64,000 bases of DNA, from NCBI RefSeq assembly GCF_019578655.1, contig NC_063263.1:6520001-6584000 (forward strand), given 5' to 3'. The translations under genes and the position numbers were made by a program. The DNA is from Ricinus communis (Eukaryota; Streptophyta; Magnoliopsida; Malpighiales; Euphorbiaceae). Under the pieces are notes generated by a model. It did no database searches. It was not told where the DNA came from and saw only the letters and a program-made list of their open reading frames with translations. This document shows positions 40,680-52,603 of the stretch, in pieces; the first letter of the stretch is position 1; every line of letters begins with the position of its first letter.

Positions 40680-41376
40680 GTTGTTTTCATTGTATGGTAT
40701 TATACTGATCTTCGCAATCGATAAGATATGGTGACGCCAAAAAGCCGTATGGTTATAAGTAAAATAAAAATTCTTTCATTATCCAATAGAAATTTTTTAG
40801 AGTTTTTGCTCCTTAAAGCCAATCGAGTTACGCATACTCGGCTCTGGTGATTCGCATGCAGGAGGGCTACACAAAGGTTGTCGATTGTCTGATTTTCGAA
40901 TTTCAACATCTTTTTATGCAAATTTCAACTTAAACATGCCCAAAGATAATAAAATAAGTTTCTAGAAAGTTTTTATGATAATTATTAGGATTTTTAAAAG
41001 ATTTTAGTTTTTTATTTTATTGGATATTATTGACCGATAAAAGAAAATTCTTTTCTTTTTCAAAGTGATTTAAGCTTATCTATTCCTTTAGGGTTTCCTA
41101 AAATCCTGACTCTATATAAGTATCGCTATAACCTAATTTTAGGGTTACGAATTCTCATTAACTTTTATCAAATATCAGTTGGTAGCAAGAATACTGAAAA
41201 ATTGAGAGTTTTAATAACTTTAGTCAGAGGTCATTAAGAAAGAACCGAGATTAGAAAAGATTTTCATTAAAATGAAATAAGCTTTTCCAAATCCTAGACA
41301 ACGTTGGATTCTCATTCGACCTTCAATTTAATCGCCTCATCGTCTCAAGAGACTCGCAGACCAACAATCTATGGTG
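40680..41376. other. Unidentified transcription-unit-like stretch flanking the Copia insertion
   Basis: A TATA box TCTATATAAG at 41111-41120 is followed by more balanced sequence up to the Copia insertion, which continues on the far side at 46462 (TTCAGAGTTCCTC). It may be the LTR or leader of an older element. No protein is recognised. Confidence 0.3.
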
Positions 41377-41381
41377 ATAAC

Positions 41382-41573
41382 TATAAAAAGTATTAGATCA
41401 TTGAGGGTTAGTTTAGTCTTTTACTATTTAAGTTAGTTACATATTCTGTTACATGCACGTATGTGCCACGTGAACTCTTTAGCTCAACTCTCTTTTGCTA
41501 TATAAAGGAGCAGCTCATGTAATCTATGTGTTAGCTGAAGATATAAAAAACTTTTCTCCAAATTTTGGTTTTA
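41382..41573 (+). repeat. 5' LTR of Copia-1
   Basis: 192 bp, starting TATAAA and ending GTTTTA, i.e. non-canonical TA...TA ends rather than TG...CA. It contains a TATA box (GCTATATAAAGG, 41498-41509) for the element's own transcription. Confidence 0.88.
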
Positions 41574-41859
41574 TGGTATCAAAGCATGGCTATTTGTTTT
41601 CCTCTTATTTTCTCTTAAGTTTCTTGGCTGCCAAATACTCTAACCCATTTTCTATTCTTACTTTTTTTTTAAGATCATTTTTTTCGTTTCTAGTGTGTGA
41701 TTCTTAATATGCTATCAGTTCTTACTTCCTGCTTGTATTTCGTTCACAAATCTGTCATTTACTTGATACTTTTTTGAAATCATGATGACTGGAACTTCCT
41801 CAATCTCACTTATTGATGATCCTTCTTTGCCCTATTTTTGCACCACTCGGATAATCACA

Positions 41860-42850
41860 GTTCAGTAATTGTAACTCCTAAGCTAATGGTGCACAACTTT
41901 ATTTCTTGAAAGAGATCTTTTATGCTTGTTATCTCCATCAGAAACAAGTTAAGGTCTCTGGATGGATCTATCTTGATGCCAAAGGAGATTGATCCTCTAT
42001 TTCTTGCTTGGATAAGGTGTAATGATCTGTTGATTGCTTGGCTGTTACGTTCAATCTCACCTTATATTACTTCAACAGTCTTCTAAATGAATTCTGCTGT
42101 AATAATATGGGAGACTTTGAATCAGAGATTCACATAACTTGATGATACAAAGGTATGTCATTTTTAAGACATGCTGTGCAATCTTACTCAAGGAACAAAT
42201 TTTGTGGATACTTATTTCACTCAACTCAATGCAATATGGGAAGAGCTGAAATCATATTATCCTTTGCCTAACTACGAGTGTGGAAAATGCGACGATGCTT
42301 GCTTTGAAAACTATGTGGTTGTTCAAGAAAAGAAATATGTTTTTTTTTTCTTAATGGACTGAATGAAAGCTGTCAAGGACTTGGATCTCAAGTTATCTTG
42401 ATCAAACCATTTCCAACTTTAGATTAAGCTTATAATATGGTCTTGAGAGAGGAATCACAAAGGAGTATGCATTTACAATCTACAAACTTCATTGATGCTG
42501 TAGCTATAGCTGTTAAGAGATCTAGGTAAGATATTAAGTGTTTAAAGTGTGGGAAAATGGGACATTACAGAGACGAATGTGTTTCATATGTCATTTGTGC
42601 ACATTGTGGTAGAAATGGTCATCATAAAGAGAAATGTTACAAGTTACATGGTCATCCATAGAATTACAAGTTCAATGTTAGATTAGCAGATGTTCCTACT
42701 AAGCTGGTTTTTGCTAATCAAGTGGCTCAATTGGATGCGAGTAATAATGTTATGAAGGATTCAGGTTCTTCTGTTTCACAGGTTGATATGTTAAAGGATC
42801 AAGTTCAGCAAATCATGTAGTTGCTCAATGCTTAATCCTTACAAAATAAT
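41860..42850 (+). pseudogene. Copia-1 gag remnant
   Basis: Copia-type gag (UBN2-like) in broken frames: RCNDLLIAWLLRSISPYI near 42010, then QGTNFVDTYFTQLNAIWEEL (42187-42246) in an open frame of 63 codons. Two zinc knuckles follow: CLKCGKMGHYRDEC at about 42539-42580 (CX2CX4HX4C) and a second CAHCGRNGHHKEKC at about 42599-42640. Several stop codons and frameshifts interrupt it. Confidence 0.85.
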
Positions 42851-42959
42851 CCTCAAACACCTTCTGCAAATCCTACCATTACACTATAAGTGATCCCTAA
42901 CATGAACCCTCAAACTTACTCTAATATGGCAGGTACATTTACCTCTTTTTGCATGAATG

Positions 42960-43450
42960 CATAACTAGATTCATTATATTCTCAACATCATACTAGATGG
43001 ATCATTGATATTGGTGCTACAAATCATATTATCTGTAAACCATATCTGTTCACTTATGCAACCAAAGTTCATAACTCTTTTGTTCATGTACCTAATGGTC
43101 ATAAAGCACCTATAACTCATATTGGTAGTGTGCAATTGCTTCCATCCCTTATTCTTAGCAATGTCTTACTTGTACACTTTCAATTTATTGTCAGTAAGTA
43201 AACTCACTACTACTAAACAATTTTCTTTTATTTTTCTGTATGATTATTGTCTTGTACTTGCTCAGGTCCATTCATCATGGATAAGAACTGGACAAGTTAG
43301 GATGCAAGCTGACCTCTACTTTCTTCAACAAGATTTCTCAAACACAGATCCCTTGAACTCTATTTTTGCAAATTGTACTCCTAATTATTTTTCAAAGAAT
43401 GTGTCTTCACATTGTAATTCTTTAGTCAATAATGTAACATTTGATGTTTA
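42960..43450 (+). pseudogene. Copia-1 protease region remnant
   Basis: The active-site motif normally D(S/T)GA reads WIIDIGATNHI at about 42997-43029, so the Ser/Thr after the catalytic Asp is Ile. A stop codon at about 43198 follows the conserved VSK. The frame then continues into the pre-integrase segment (about 43450-43560), which has a recognisable HCRLGHPS motif. Confidence 0.75.
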
Positions 43451-43459
43451 ACATTGTAG

Positions 43460-44210
43460 ATTAGGACATCCTTCTGCTGAAAGAATATCCATTCTTAATC
43501 TTGTAATCATAATTGCCAAATAGTCTAATGTACATCCTTGTTCCATTTGCCAAAAAGCTAAACAAAAAAGAAGTCCTTTCCCAGTTCACATCAATAATAG
43601 AACTCATTGCTTTGAACTTGTTCATGTTGATATCTAGGGTCCTTATTCATAATGAGATCTTTCTAATCATCACTATTTTCTCACTTTAGTTGATGATTTT
43701 TCTAAAACCACTTGGGTGTTTCTTATGCATAATAAAGCTCAAGCTTCACAGCTATTGAAACAATTCTATAATTTCATTATGAATCAGTTTCATGTTAGTA
43801 TTCAAACTATCAGAACTAATAATGGACCTGAATTTGCTCGTCCTACTTTCTATGCGTCCAAAGGGATTTTACATCAAAGTTCTTGTGTCTACACCCCACA
43901 ACAGAATGGGGTTATAAAAAGAAAACAACAGCACCTACTTAATATAGCTAGATCCTTTTTATTTCAAGCAAACTTACCAATTTCACTCTGGGGGAATATT
44001 GTTCTTACTGCCACCTATTTGATCAGTAGGATTCCTACACCCCTTTTACAGAATAAAAGTCCTTTTGAAATGTTGTTTCAGAAATTGCCCACATATAATC
44101 ACTTGAGAGTGTTTGGATGCTTAGCTTTTGCTTCTACTATATCAAATCATAGAAAGAAATTTGACTCTAAATATAAAAAAGTGTTTTCATTAGGTATCCT
44201 ATTGGGATAA
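43460..44210 (+). pseudogene. Copia-1 integrase remnant with mutated DDE triad
   Basis: The integrase core is recognisable: HVDI followed by a stop and GPY near 43625, then an open frame from 43716 to 44210. The second catalytic residue, normally Asp in RTDNGPEF, is Asn (RTNNGPEF), and the catalytic Glu in NGVAERK is Lys (NGVIKRK). The rest (CVYTPQQNG, LWGNIVLTATYLISRIP, RVFGCLAF) is well conserved. The enzyme cannot be active. Confidence 0.88.
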
Positions 44211-44699
44211 AAGGGTATAAGCTCTATGATTTGGAAAGCAAAACTGTGTCTATTTCAAGGGATGTTCAGTTTTGTGAATCTGTTTTTCCTTTTCATTCCA
44301 TTTCTTCTTCTCCTTCTGATTTGGTTCTTCCTAGTCTTTCTGATCATAATGTTCTTTTCGATTCTTCTTCACATACACCTCCTTTTGTTTCTCCAGCTGC
44401 ATCTCCTCCTATAATTGATCATGCAACTCCTTTGTCTTCTTCTTGTACATAATCTTCTTCACCTATACCACTATCGATTCCTATCATACCTACTAGACAT
44501 AGCACTAGAGTCCATAAAATACCTTCTTACTTACATGTATATCATCATTCTCTTACACGTGACAGTCACTCAGCCTCTACTTGTTCTACTTCTCACTTTA
44601 TTCATCATGTCCTTTCTTATAACAACCTGTTACCACAACACAAACATTTGTCATTATCCATTTCATTACAAACTTAACCTTCTTTTTATCACCATGCTT

Positions 44700-45737
44700 T
44701 TCAACATGACCATTGGAAAACTGCAATAAAAGACGAACTTGAAGTTTTAACTGCTAATCGCACATGGACAATAGTTCTTTTACCTCCAGGTCAATATGTT
44801 ATTGGTTCCAAGTGGGTTTATAAGATCAAGCATAATTCAAATGGTTCCATTGAAAAGTTTGAAGCACGGTTGGTTGCTAAAGAATACATCCAGAAGTATG
44901 GTTTTGATTATGAAGAGACATTTAGTCTTATGGTTAAGCATACTACAATTAAATTACTTCTTGTTGTGGCTACTATTAAGGGGTGGTCGTTGTCACATCT
45001 AGATGTGAATAATGCTTTCTTGAATGATGATCTGTTGGAAGATGTGTATATGGAAATACCTCAAGGTTTTGAGTTTTAGGGGTAAGGTATGAATCTGCAA
45101 AACCTCTTAATACAGTTGATAGTAATAATGACAGATTAGTACGCAAGTTGCAAAAATCATTATATGGTCTGAAACAAGCTTCCAGACAATGGAATACTAA
45201 GCTAACTGAGTGTTCAACTCAAAATGGCTTTTTCAATCAAAGGCATATTATTCAATGTTTACAAAGCAATCAGATGAAGGATTTATTGCAATACTGGTCT
45301 ATGTGGATGATATTCTTATAACTAGTTCTAACAAGCTTCTGGATGAACAGTTGAAACAAATCTTAAGTTCTAGCTTTAAACTCAAGAACTTAGGGAGTCT
45401 AAAATTCTTTATTGGACTTGAAGTTGTAAGAAAAAAATATGGAATTTCTCTATGCCAAAGAATGTACACACTTGATCTGTTAGAGGAATATGGTTCCCTT
45501 GGCTCTAAGCCTAATAATGTTCTAATCGAAGTGAATCATATGCATACATATGAAAGTTTATTTAGTTATCCTTCAATTTATAGGCAATTGGTGGGCAAGC
45601 TACTGTACTTAACTATTTGTAGACCAAATATTTTGTATGCTGTGCACCTATTAATACAATTCATGGATAAACCAACAGAGACACATAAGTTGGCAGCCCA
45701 TAAAGTGCTTAAATATTTAAAGAAATCACCGAGATAA
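44700..45737 (+). pseudogene. Copia-1 reverse transcriptase remnant
   Basis: Conserved blocks GSKWVYKIKHNSNGSIEKF, RLVAKEY, FSLMVKHTTIKLLL, SLSHLDVNNAFLNDDL, SLYGLKQASRQWN and LVYVDDILITSSN appear in order. YVDD at 45300-45311 is intact. A stop after GFEF (45079) and a frame change near 45210 break the reading frame. Confidence 0.9.
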
Positions 45738-45783
45738 GGTATTTTCTTTCCTACTAATTCTGATTTAAAGCTCACAACATATT

Positions 45784-46263
45784 TTGATAGTGATTTGGGT
45801 AGGATGCAAAGATTCAAGGAAATCATTGACTGGTTTTAGTGTTTTATTGGACAAAGCTTTGATTAGTTGGAAATCAAAGAAACAATATATAGTGGTTAGG
45901 AGTTCCATTGAAGCAGAATATAGGTCAATGACCACTGCAATTTGTGAAGTTTTATGGATATTGTTTTCACTTAGAGGTTTGGGAGTCAAGCATCAAGAAT
46001 GTATTGAACTGAATTGTGACAATATGTCTGCCATACACATAAGCAAGAATCCAGTGTTTCATGAAAGGTCGAAACACATCAAAATCGACCATCATTTTAT
46101 CAGAGAAAAGGTTCTTCAAGGTGTTATTGAACCTATCCACATTAATACACATGAACAGATTGATGAAATTTTCACTAAGGCCTTAAACCCTAGACAGTTT
46201 GATTATATTTCCAAGATGGGCATACATAATATATATGCACATCTTGAGAGTGAGTATAAATAG
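45784..46263 (+). pseudogene. Copia-1 RNase H domain
   Basis: Open for 159 codons: GCKDSRKSLTGFSVLLD, LISWKSKKQ, VRSSIEAEYRSM, LNCDNMSAIHISKNPVFHER, IDHHFIREKV, DEIFTKAL. The first Asp-containing start of the domain (TTYFDSDL) lies just upstream in another frame. The stop codon falls within the 3' LTR. Confidence 0.88.
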
Positions 46264-46456
46264 TATTAGGTCATTGAGGGTTAGTTTAGTCTTTTACTAT
46301 TTAAGTTAGTTACATATTTTGTTACATGCACGTATATGCATGCATGTGCCATGTGAACTCTTTAGCTCAGCTCTCTTTTGCTATATAAAGGAGCAGCTCA
46401 TGTAATCTATGTGTTAACTGAATACACAAAAAACTTTTCTCCAAATTCTAGTTTTA
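46255..46456 (+). repeat. 3' LTR of Copia-1
   Basis: 202 bp; it matches the 5' LTR except for about a dozen substitutions and a 10-bp insertion (TATGCATGCA-like, about 46333-46344) that duplicates a TGCATG motif. Confidence 0.88.
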
Positions 46457-46461
46457 ATAAC

Positions 46462-48330
46462 TTCAGAGTTCCTCTACATCGAGCATCATAAACCAATCTT
46501 TCTTTTACTCATTTTTATGTTAATTATATGATTCTAAAAATATGCCTAGGCTGATCTTTGAATGATGTACATGATTAGATTCAAGTTTCTCTTAAAATAA
46601 TATGTTTATGATTTTATTAGGTTTTGAATATGATAATATGATCTGTTTTGGGATTTGAATATGACAATATGGTTGTACTAGATTTTGAATCTAAAGACTA
46701 AAAGGATTAGGGTTACATGATTTGTATCATAAAGGAAAGGTGTTGATGTAATGAAAATGATTGTTGATCTTGCTTGTGGCTCAATCTTATGTAAGTTATT
46801 TTGCTTTAATACTTTCTTTTTATTTTGTTGAAGATTTTTATTTTATGAATTATATTGTTCAATATTTAATCTTTTATAAAGTTTAGATTTTACATAAAAA
46901 ATGTAAGATCATCCTCAATGGTGCTCTTTATTTTAAAGAGCATAATTTCTATAATAAATAGCATCTTAAAGAATATTTATATATAAAGAGGAACAATTTA
47001 TTTAAATCCAATAAACTCTTTATATTTTATTATATATCTTGCTTTAGTTCTATTAACATTAATAGTTCAATTTCTCTTTCATTTTCTTTTTAATTTTTAT
47101 CAATAGAAAAATAAGAATTGTAAATTTTAATTAAGTCAAATGCATAAAAACTTGTAGTGCATTTATTAAATATAGAGCAGAGAGTGATGTTTGACTCTCC
47201 ATATTTAGAGTGCACTAGAGTATTATTTTATGATAGAACTCTTTAAAATAAAAAATTTGGCATATATAAAAAGTATATTGGAGATGCTATAAATCATTGA
47301 TATTTTAATAATGAGTTTTTATTTTTTATGAAAAAAGAAGACTTGTAGATAATAAATGTAAAAGATAATATAAAGAGTTTTTCAAAAGGAAAAATAAAAA
47401 AATTGAAAAGAGGCAGCAGACGAGAACTTTACTCAAATGCATGAGCTTTGATATGATACGCCTTGTCGAAACAGTTATCAAGTGCTTATTTATTAGAAGT
47501 TTATCGAATTCAGATTTTAATAGACCAAATTGAAAGTATTATTAATATATGCTACTACATATGTATTAGGTCTCATTATATTCTTTTATTTATTATTATC
47601 TTTTATTATAATTATATATTTCGTAAAAGTTAAGAATCATAATTTAATTTACTTATTTTTTTATTTGAATGAAAATGAAAATTTTTAATTTTACATTAAA
47701 TATTGAAATCTAAATCAACTTAATTAAATTTAAATATACTTGTATAATACTTAATTATTTCTTATATGTGTCATAATATAAATAATATTTAAATATAATC
47801 CACTTAGTTGATGATTCGACCTCGGCCTTTAACCAAATCTATTCATAGTGCTATAGGGGAAGTTCTCACCACCTTAATCCTTATCTTTCTCTTTGAGAAT
47901 AGAAATGTACTAAATTCTCTGCATCATAAAGATTAGAGGAGAGAAAGGTAATTTGTGAGGAATGCAAGTGATGTTTAGCGAAGGATTTTCCAAAATAGAT
48001 TAGTCATTATTTCTACGCAAGTCTTAAAACTATACTATATTTCTTTATATATTATCTTGTATTATTTGTTTCTTTGTACGATTTTGGTTTCTATCAATGA
48101 AAATCAATTAGCAGAAAAAGTTTGGAATTTTTATATTTACGAGAAATGGGTCACAGAATTCTAATTTTATGGCCTAAAATCTTAATTTTTATTTATACAG
48201 TTAGTAAATTAAAGAGATTTTAATTTAGAGTGCATGGAATCCTCGTTAACCAAAATAATAGAGGCCGAGAAATAGCAGAAAGTTTTTATAACCGAATTGT
48301 CGTCCAGGTTATATATAATATTCTTTAAGT
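46462..48330. other. Intergenic DNA
   Basis: No recognised gene. The first 100 bp continue the stretch interrupted by Copia-1. The rest is AT-rich. Confidence 0.5.
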
Positions 48331-48335
48331 ATAAT

Positions 48336-48390
48336 TTTAGAACCGATCCGTCTTGTACTAATCCGGACCAAACCATACCAAACCTATATA
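48336..48390. repeat. hAT-like subterminal motif cluster
   Basis: Contains TTTTAGAACCGATCCG and GGACCAAACCATACCAAACC. Both phrases recur, partly inverted, in the right end of the hAT element (TTTTTAGAACCGA at about 52424; GGTTTGGTATGGTAC at about 52542). It may be the decayed left subterminal region of that element or part of another copy. Confidence 0.4.
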
Positions 48391-49740
48391 TAACCTTATA
48401 TATATTTATAAATAATTATTTATATTGAGTACATACATATTAGAAAACTATTCATTATTATAATATACTTTATACTCTATAAAAAATATATTATATATAT
48501 TAATATGTTATATATATTAATATGTCACATAGTATATTGATACTAGTAATCTAGTATACATACTATTTTTTCTTATTTTATTTTTGATTGTGAGGGCAAG
48601 CAATCGAGGGCAAAATGAGCTTTCATTTGACATTGTCACACACATCTAAATGGGGTTTTTAAGAATGATTCTATGGACATTTGGATGTCCAACATCTATA
48701 CATGTGTGTGCATTAGGTCAAAGAAGTTAAAGAATGATAAAAGGAAGAATTGGAGGGCAAAGGAGTCAAACCGCCGTCACAAACGAGGCTAAGTATAGTT
48801 TGACATGTATGAACAGACATGAACATGGCTAACTTGGATGTTGGATGCGAAAGAACATCGAAGGGGTTGTGAGCACACGGCACGATTTGTATGTAACATG
48901 GGCGGGTATTGGTCCCAAGAGCAACCATTTCCAAATGTGTGGATTGGAGAGCATCAGGCCATCTAAGTGTTGGTGTCCTGAGGGAATGTTCCTAATTAAA
49001 ATAAAAAAGTCAACGAGCTAACGCTATTTATGGCGTGTTCAAAAGGTCACAGAACTTACTAAAAATTGGATGCATCAGAGGGTTTTCATTACGCGTTCGA
49101 AATCACCCATCATCGTTCTTCGAATCACAATCTGCTTTGTTCCTATTGCTTCGCTTCCATGCTGCTTTATCTTCCATTCACCCATTCATGTCGCACCCTC
49201 ATGTCCTCTTCTTTGCTTTAACCCCATATTGATGTACAAAATGTCAGTAAGTGGCCCAACAAAGCCGCTCGCGCCCGTCGCCTTAGTAAACTCATTATCG
49301 CCTATCGTTGGTCTACGCCGCGTTCTTCTTTGCATTGCCGTCGCCGTATTTGCTTTTTTATTTTAATGATTTTTAATCTTTATGGTCGTAATCTGTTTAC
49401 TGTTTTAACGATGAAATACTATTTTAGTGCTGCCATTTTTATTGTTGTTCCCTGTTGCATTATTGATGTGTTTGTGCTGGTAGTGCGCATTTGCTTTACT
49501 TGATAATGATTCGCATGCTAATGAATGATTTGATTATGGACATTTTCTTGATAATGATTCGCATGCTTTACTCTCGATAATGATTCGCATAACTTAACTA
49601 GGACATGTTTGAGGACGACCGCCATTGAATTAGTAAAAATAATAGTTGAAAATGAAAGTGCACAAATTAAAAGATGCATATTTGGTTATATTAAGTTTAT
49701 AACTTATCTATAGCAATTAAGCTTTAACTTAATTTTATCT
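48391..49740. other. Presumed leader region of the hAT element
   Basis: 48600-49370 is richer in GC than the surrounding DNA and has no long conserved frame. It could be the untranslated leader of the transposase gene. A threefold short repeat lies at its right side (49502-49590). Confidence 0.35.
49502..49590 (+). repeat. Three copies of GATAATGATTCGCAT
   Basis: Exact copies of the 15-mer start at 49502, 49550 and 49576, all in the same orientation; the first two extend to GC. Two are preceded at similar distance by GCTTTACT. They lie about 200 bp before the transposase start. Confidence 0.85.
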
Positions 49741-49771
49741 TATATGTTGCGGTTTATAAAGATGGTAAAAC

Positions 49772-52102
49772 ATGGAGTTAGCCAACTATCCAACACTAAG
49801 AAGAGGAAAACAAGCGATTCTACTTGAGCAAATGATAGAATTGTGGTTAGCTTCAATTCCACCTCCATCGGAAAATAATGCTTCATCTCACAACTTGAGT
49901 TGCCACTCTGCTGCTCAAGTAAACATCCGTGTCCACCACCAACAGAAAAAGAAAAAAACATTGTTGACACTAATGAAGGTACTAACACTGCTGATCCACC
50001 TACTTCCTCTCCTAGTAAAACTAGGTCATTTGTTTGGTTGCATTTTGAAAAAATTAAGAACTCTGATGGTAAAGAGATGAGTAGAGTTAGGTGTTTATGG
50101 TGTGGTAAGAATTACCAAGGTAGTAGTGCCATAGAACTTGGTTTAGGAAACTTGGTAACACAAAATATCCTCATAAACAACAGTTGATTGATGCAAAGAT
50201 TAAGAAGGACAAATCGCAAAAGACCCTAACGTTCTTAAAGTCCATAAATACAGAAAGTCCTAAGATTGGAACTTGGTGTTTTGATCAAGAAGTTTGTAGG
50301 AAAGCATTAGTTCAAATGATAATTAAAGATGAATTACCTTTTAGATTTGTGGAAAGGGAAGGGTTTAGAGAATTTATTCAAGTTGTTGTACCTAATTTTA
50401 TTATTCCTTCTAGATTCACCATTGTGAGGGATTGTTTCACTTTGTTTGCTGAAGAGAAAAAAAAAATTGAAAGCCATTATTGCAACACAATGTCAAAGAG
50501 TCTCTTTGACCATTGATACTTGGACAAGTGTGCAAAATTTAAGCTATCTCTGTTTGACTGCTCATTTTATAGATACTGATTAGAATATGCATAAGAGGAT
50601 ATTGAATTTTTGTGTTGTTAAGAGTCATAGAGGTATAAATATAAGTAATGCAGTAGATGCTTCTATGGAGGAGTGGGGTATAAAAAAAGTCATGTGCATA
50701 ACTGTTGATAATGCATCTAGTAATGACACTGCTATTCAACAGTTGAAGAAAAGATTATTAAAGAAAAATGCATTTATTTTAGGTGGAGATGCATTTCATA
50801 TGAGGTGTTTTGCCCATATCCTTCAATTAATTGTGAAAGATGGACTTCAAATATCTCAAGTTTTCATTAAAAAAATTAGAGATGTTGTGAAGTACATTAG
50901 AAGTAGTCCTCAAAGAATGGATCTATTTAAGAAGGCTTGCGAGTTAGCAAATTTAAAGAATAAGTCCTCTTTATAGTTAGATTGCCTAACTAGGTGGAAT
51001 TCAACTTATTTGATGTTAGATTGTGCTTTGGGCTATCAAAAGGCTTTTGATATGTTGGAGGACATAGACTCCAAATTTCTGGCTGATTTTGGTGATGATT
51101 TACCTAGTGAAGTAGATTGGACTAAAGCTAAGGTGCTAATAAAGTTTCTTAAGAAATTCTACGATGCTACTTGCAAGCTATCTGGTGCATTGTACTCTAC
51201 TTCAAATCTTTATTTTCTGGAGGTCATAAAGATTTTAAAAGAACTAGATGCTTCTAAAATTATCAAGGATAGTGAGCTAAGTCAAATGACCATTGAAATG
51301 CGAGCTGAATTTGACAAATATTGGGGTTCTTTAGATAAAATGAATGTTATGTTATTTGTGGCTGTTGTCTTGGATCCTAGGTGCAAATTAAAGTACTTGA
51401 AAGCTAAGTATACCATTTATTATGGTGAAGATGAGGCAAAAAATTTAGAAAAAAGGGTGAAGATAGCTTTAGAGTTGATGGTGGATGAATACAAGATAAT
51501 TGAGGATCAATTACATATGGGTGAGGTTGTAGGAAGCTCAGAGAAATCTGCATATGATAGTGGGCCAAGTGATATGGAAACAGAAGAAGAGATTGATGAG
51601 TTCTTTTTAGAGGAAGAAGCGCAACAGAATCTGTCTAAGATATCTGAGTTAGATAGATACTTCGAAGAATTTGCAGAAAAATTCACCATTGATTTCGATA
51701 TCTTAACATGGTGGAAGGTGAATTCAGTAAGGTATCCTATCTTGTCCAAGGTTGCACGCGATGTATTGGCTATCCAAGCTTCAACAGTAGCCTCTGAATC
51801 TGCATTTAGTACTGGAGGACGAACTCTAGATCAATATAGAAGTTCTTTACTTCCTACAACAGCGGAGGTCCTTATTTGTTGTCAAGATTGGCTTAGAAGT
51901 TCAAATAAACCTATCCAACTAGAAGAATCAATAGAGGATATTGAAAGCATAGAGTCAGGTAACATTTCTTTACTTACAGATGTTTGTTTATTTTTTATGC
52001 TGCTAAGTCTTATTGACGTAATTTTTTACTTTTATTGTAGAAATTATTCAAGATCCTGAGATTGGTGAGTCACTTATGCCAAGATTAAATGTGGAGTGCT
52101 AA
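49772..52102 (+). pseudogene. hAT transposase with BED finger and C-terminal dimerisation domain, broken
   Basis: The N-terminal part has a BED-type finger (VWLHFEKIKNSDGKEMSRV then CLWCGKNYQ, 50029-50118), followed by a frame change. The segment up to FTLFAEEKKK (about 50184-50480) is open, then the frame shifts near 50490 into RVSLTIDTWTSVQNLSYLC, which holds the first catalytic Asp. An in-frame TAG at 50581 and another at 50974 (before LDCLTRWNSTYLMLD) break the catalytic domain. The C-terminal 300 residues are open and carry the hAT dimerisation block (WWKVNSVRYPILSKVARDVL, ASTVASESAFSTGGRTLD). A final intron, 51959-52040 (GT/AG), would join the tail to EIIQDPEIGESLMP and a stop at 52102. 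Three lesions only: a young pseudogene. Confidence 0.9.
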
Positions 52103-52419
52103 TTTTAATGGGAGGTAATAACATTCCTTTGCTAATTTTGGACATGTATTTTAGTGCTACATAAAGTTTGTAAATTTATTTATTTTAATGATTGGCATCT
52201 GTAAAATATTTTTATGCTAGCAGTAACATATATTTTAATGGTTTGTATTTGAATATTGAATGAATTATTGTATTTGCAAGTGACTGAATTATGAAACATG
52301 TTGTTCAAGAATGTGATTGCAATTTTAATTCAGATTTTCATGCTACTTTTTTTAGGTTGGTAATCATATTTGCTCTAAATGTATTTGATTAAAGATGAGA
52401 TTAAAGTTGTATTTTTAAA

Positions 52420-52603
52420 AATTTTTAGAACCGAAAATAGCACCGAACCGAACTGTATTGAACCGTAAAATTGGTACAATACGGTATTGGATCTTTTTAT
52501 GTTTGGTATGGTACTGGTACCTTCAATTTTAAAATAATCGAGGTTTGGTATGGTACTGATGATTTATAAATAACCGAATTGGACCAATCCGTGCTCAGCC
52601 CTA
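52420..52603 (+). mobile_element. Right end of the hAT element
   Basis: Ends in CCGTGCTCAGCCCTA, reverse complement TAGGGCTGAGCACGG, a typical plant hAT terminus. Subterminal repeats of the forms GTTTGGTATGGTACTG (52501-52516 and 52542-52558) and CCGAACCGAACTG lie just inside. The 8 bases after it (ATTATAAT) would be the target duplication, but no partner next to a left terminus was found. Confidence 0.7.

Larger units (their letters stand above)
41377..46461 (+). mobile_element. Ty1/copia LTR retrotransposon, complete but inactive (Copia-1)
   Basis: Two LTRs (41382-41573, 46255-46456) are flanked by the 5-bp direct repeat ATAAC (41377-41381 and 46457-46461). A primer-binding site TGGTATCAAAGC (41574-41585), complementary to initiator tRNA-Met with one change, directly follows the 5' LTR; a purine-rich stretch (about 46243-46254) precedes the 3' LTR. 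The order gag, protease, integrase, RT, RNase H is that of Copia. Many stops and frame changes and mutated catalytic residues make it dead. The LTRs differ by about a dozen substitutions and one 10-bp indel by hand count, so the insertion is not recent. Confidence 0.93.
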
